Positions 63,539 to 64,000 of a DNA stretch of 64,000 nucleotides are shown here, piece after piece. The notes beneath the pieces were generated by a model. That model worked only from the letters and a program-made list of their open reading frames with translations. It had not been told where the DNA came from and searched no databases. The stretch lies in the NCBI RefSeq assembly GCF_023821985.2, contig NZ_CP098805.1, forward strand, positions 1,178,001 to 1,242,000, read 5' to 3'. Source of the DNA: Dyadobacter chenhuakuii. Its GTDB lineage: Bacteria; Bacteroidota; Bacteroidia; Cytophagales; Spirosomataceae. A program made the position numbers and the translations under genes. The stretch's first letter is position 1; each line of letters starts with the position of its first letter.

Positions 63539-63603
63539 TTCAATGAATAACCTCTTTGCAGTAATGGTGAAATTAAATATAGCAGGTTGGAAGAACCAAA
63601 CAA

Positions 63604-64000
63604 TCAATCTCTTAACGCTTCTTCAACCGGTTTCATATTTTTGGTAAGGAAATGAATGATGAGCCATGCTACCAGATAGGCCAGGCCGCATATAATGAAT
63701 AAAATATTGTACCCCGCACCAATGTTCCCCGCTGCTTTATAATAGTCCAGTAAAGAACCCACCAGCAATGGAAACAGCGTGGAGCCAATGGACCCGGCCA
63801 TGCCGCCGATTCCTACGACGGAACTTACCGCGCGCTTTGGGAAAATGTCGGATACAATCGTAAAAATATTTGCGCTCCAAGCCTGGTGCGCTGCTGCTGC
63901 AATGCTGATAATGCCCACGGCCACCCAGATATCAGTCGCAAATTGTGCCAGAATGATCGGTAAGACAGCGATTGCAACGACCAGCAATGTCGTTTTCCGC
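63604..64000 (-). CDS. MFS transporter, ExuT/hexuronate-type, N-terminal part outside window
   Basis: The C-terminal 131 residues of a 12-TM carrier; the frame runs through the window edge. Seen: AHQAWSANIFTIVSDIFPKRAVSSVVGIGGMAGSIGSTLFPLLVGSLLDYY, characteristic of anion:cation symporters of the ExuT/hexuronate sort. It lies 65 bases upstream of the cytochrome c lipoprotein on the same strand and is probably in one transcript with it. Together they may import and oxidise a sugar acid or its derivative; that is inference. Confidence 0.88.
   Translation of the reverse strand, partial: RKTTLLVVAIAVLPIILAQFATDIWVAVGIISIAAAAHQAWSANIFTIVSDIFPKRAVSSVVGIGGMAGSIGSTLFPLLVGSLLDYYKAAGNIGAGYNILFIICGLAYLVAWLIIHFLTKNMKPVEEALRD

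Overview
The window reads as a chromosomal segment of a Bacteroidota bacterium, most likely order Cytophagales and close to Dyadobacter/Spirosoma. This is inferred from gene content, not from a search. Four large secreted proteins end in type IX secretion (T9SS type A) sorting domains. There is a TonB-dependent receptor, a DUF1080 sugar hydrolase, a PVC-type cytochrome c lipoprotein and an M61 peptidase. Several genes carry the Bacteroidota promoter signature TAnnTTTG, and Shine-Dalgarno sites are mostly absent. I found no rRNA, tRNA, CRISPR array, insertion sequence or phage module.

Layout. 1-4302: two different aconitases in tandem (AcnB, cut by the window edge, then a mitochondrial-type aconitase), closed by a strong terminator. 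4404-4703: a cluster of palindromic ATCCCTCCGGGAT repeats. 4706-7866: signal peptidase II with a DUF1080 lipid- or envelope-side hydrolase, diverging from an M61 peptidase. 7936-11742: a CotH-kinase protein with three near-identical 687-bp modules. 11964-13990: the DUF4130/radical-SAM pair (TIGR03915/TIGR03916). 14132-18861: assorted small genes (a thioredoxin-like protein without its CxxC, DUF2059, GNAT, mercaptopyruvate sulfurtransferase, an AraC regulator, two unknowns). 19031-27331: two tandem 1361- and 1367-residue FG-GAP proteins whose ends are almost identical in DNA while their propellers differ. 27419-32290: a MocR/PdxR-like regulator diverging from a PNPOx-family flavoprotein, an MFS transporter, an XRE regulator, small unknowns and a cupin.

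32460-36851: a metal module (TonB-dependent receptor, Cys/His-rich small protein, zinc/cadmium-type P-ATPase). 37098-37660: a mazEF toxin-antitoxin pair abutting the remnant of an aminotransferase gene. 37875-43720: a DinB-like protein, a PLP decarboxylase, then a translationally coupled MauG-type peroxidase and purple acid phosphatase. 43930-46459: a glycosyltransferase, an AraC regulator and DUF983. 46595-53598: a compact five-gene signalling operon (response regulator-PAS-kinase, CHASE3-GAF hybrid kinase with three receivers, lone receiver, CheR, CheB). 54261-58273: GlgX and TreZ, coupled by a 4-base overlap. 58254-61140: a lipoprotein, DUF3891, a small disordered protein with its own terminator and an RlmL-type methyltransferase. 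61220-64000: a PVC-type cytochrome c lipoprotein downstream of an ExuT-like MFS transporter that runs off the window.

A recurring architectural feature is tail-to-tail gene pairs whose stop codons overlap by 4 bases or abut. The strongest candidates for something not fully described are the twin double-propeller FG-GAP genes, the five-gene Che/hybrid-kinase operon and the MocR-controlled flavoprotein.
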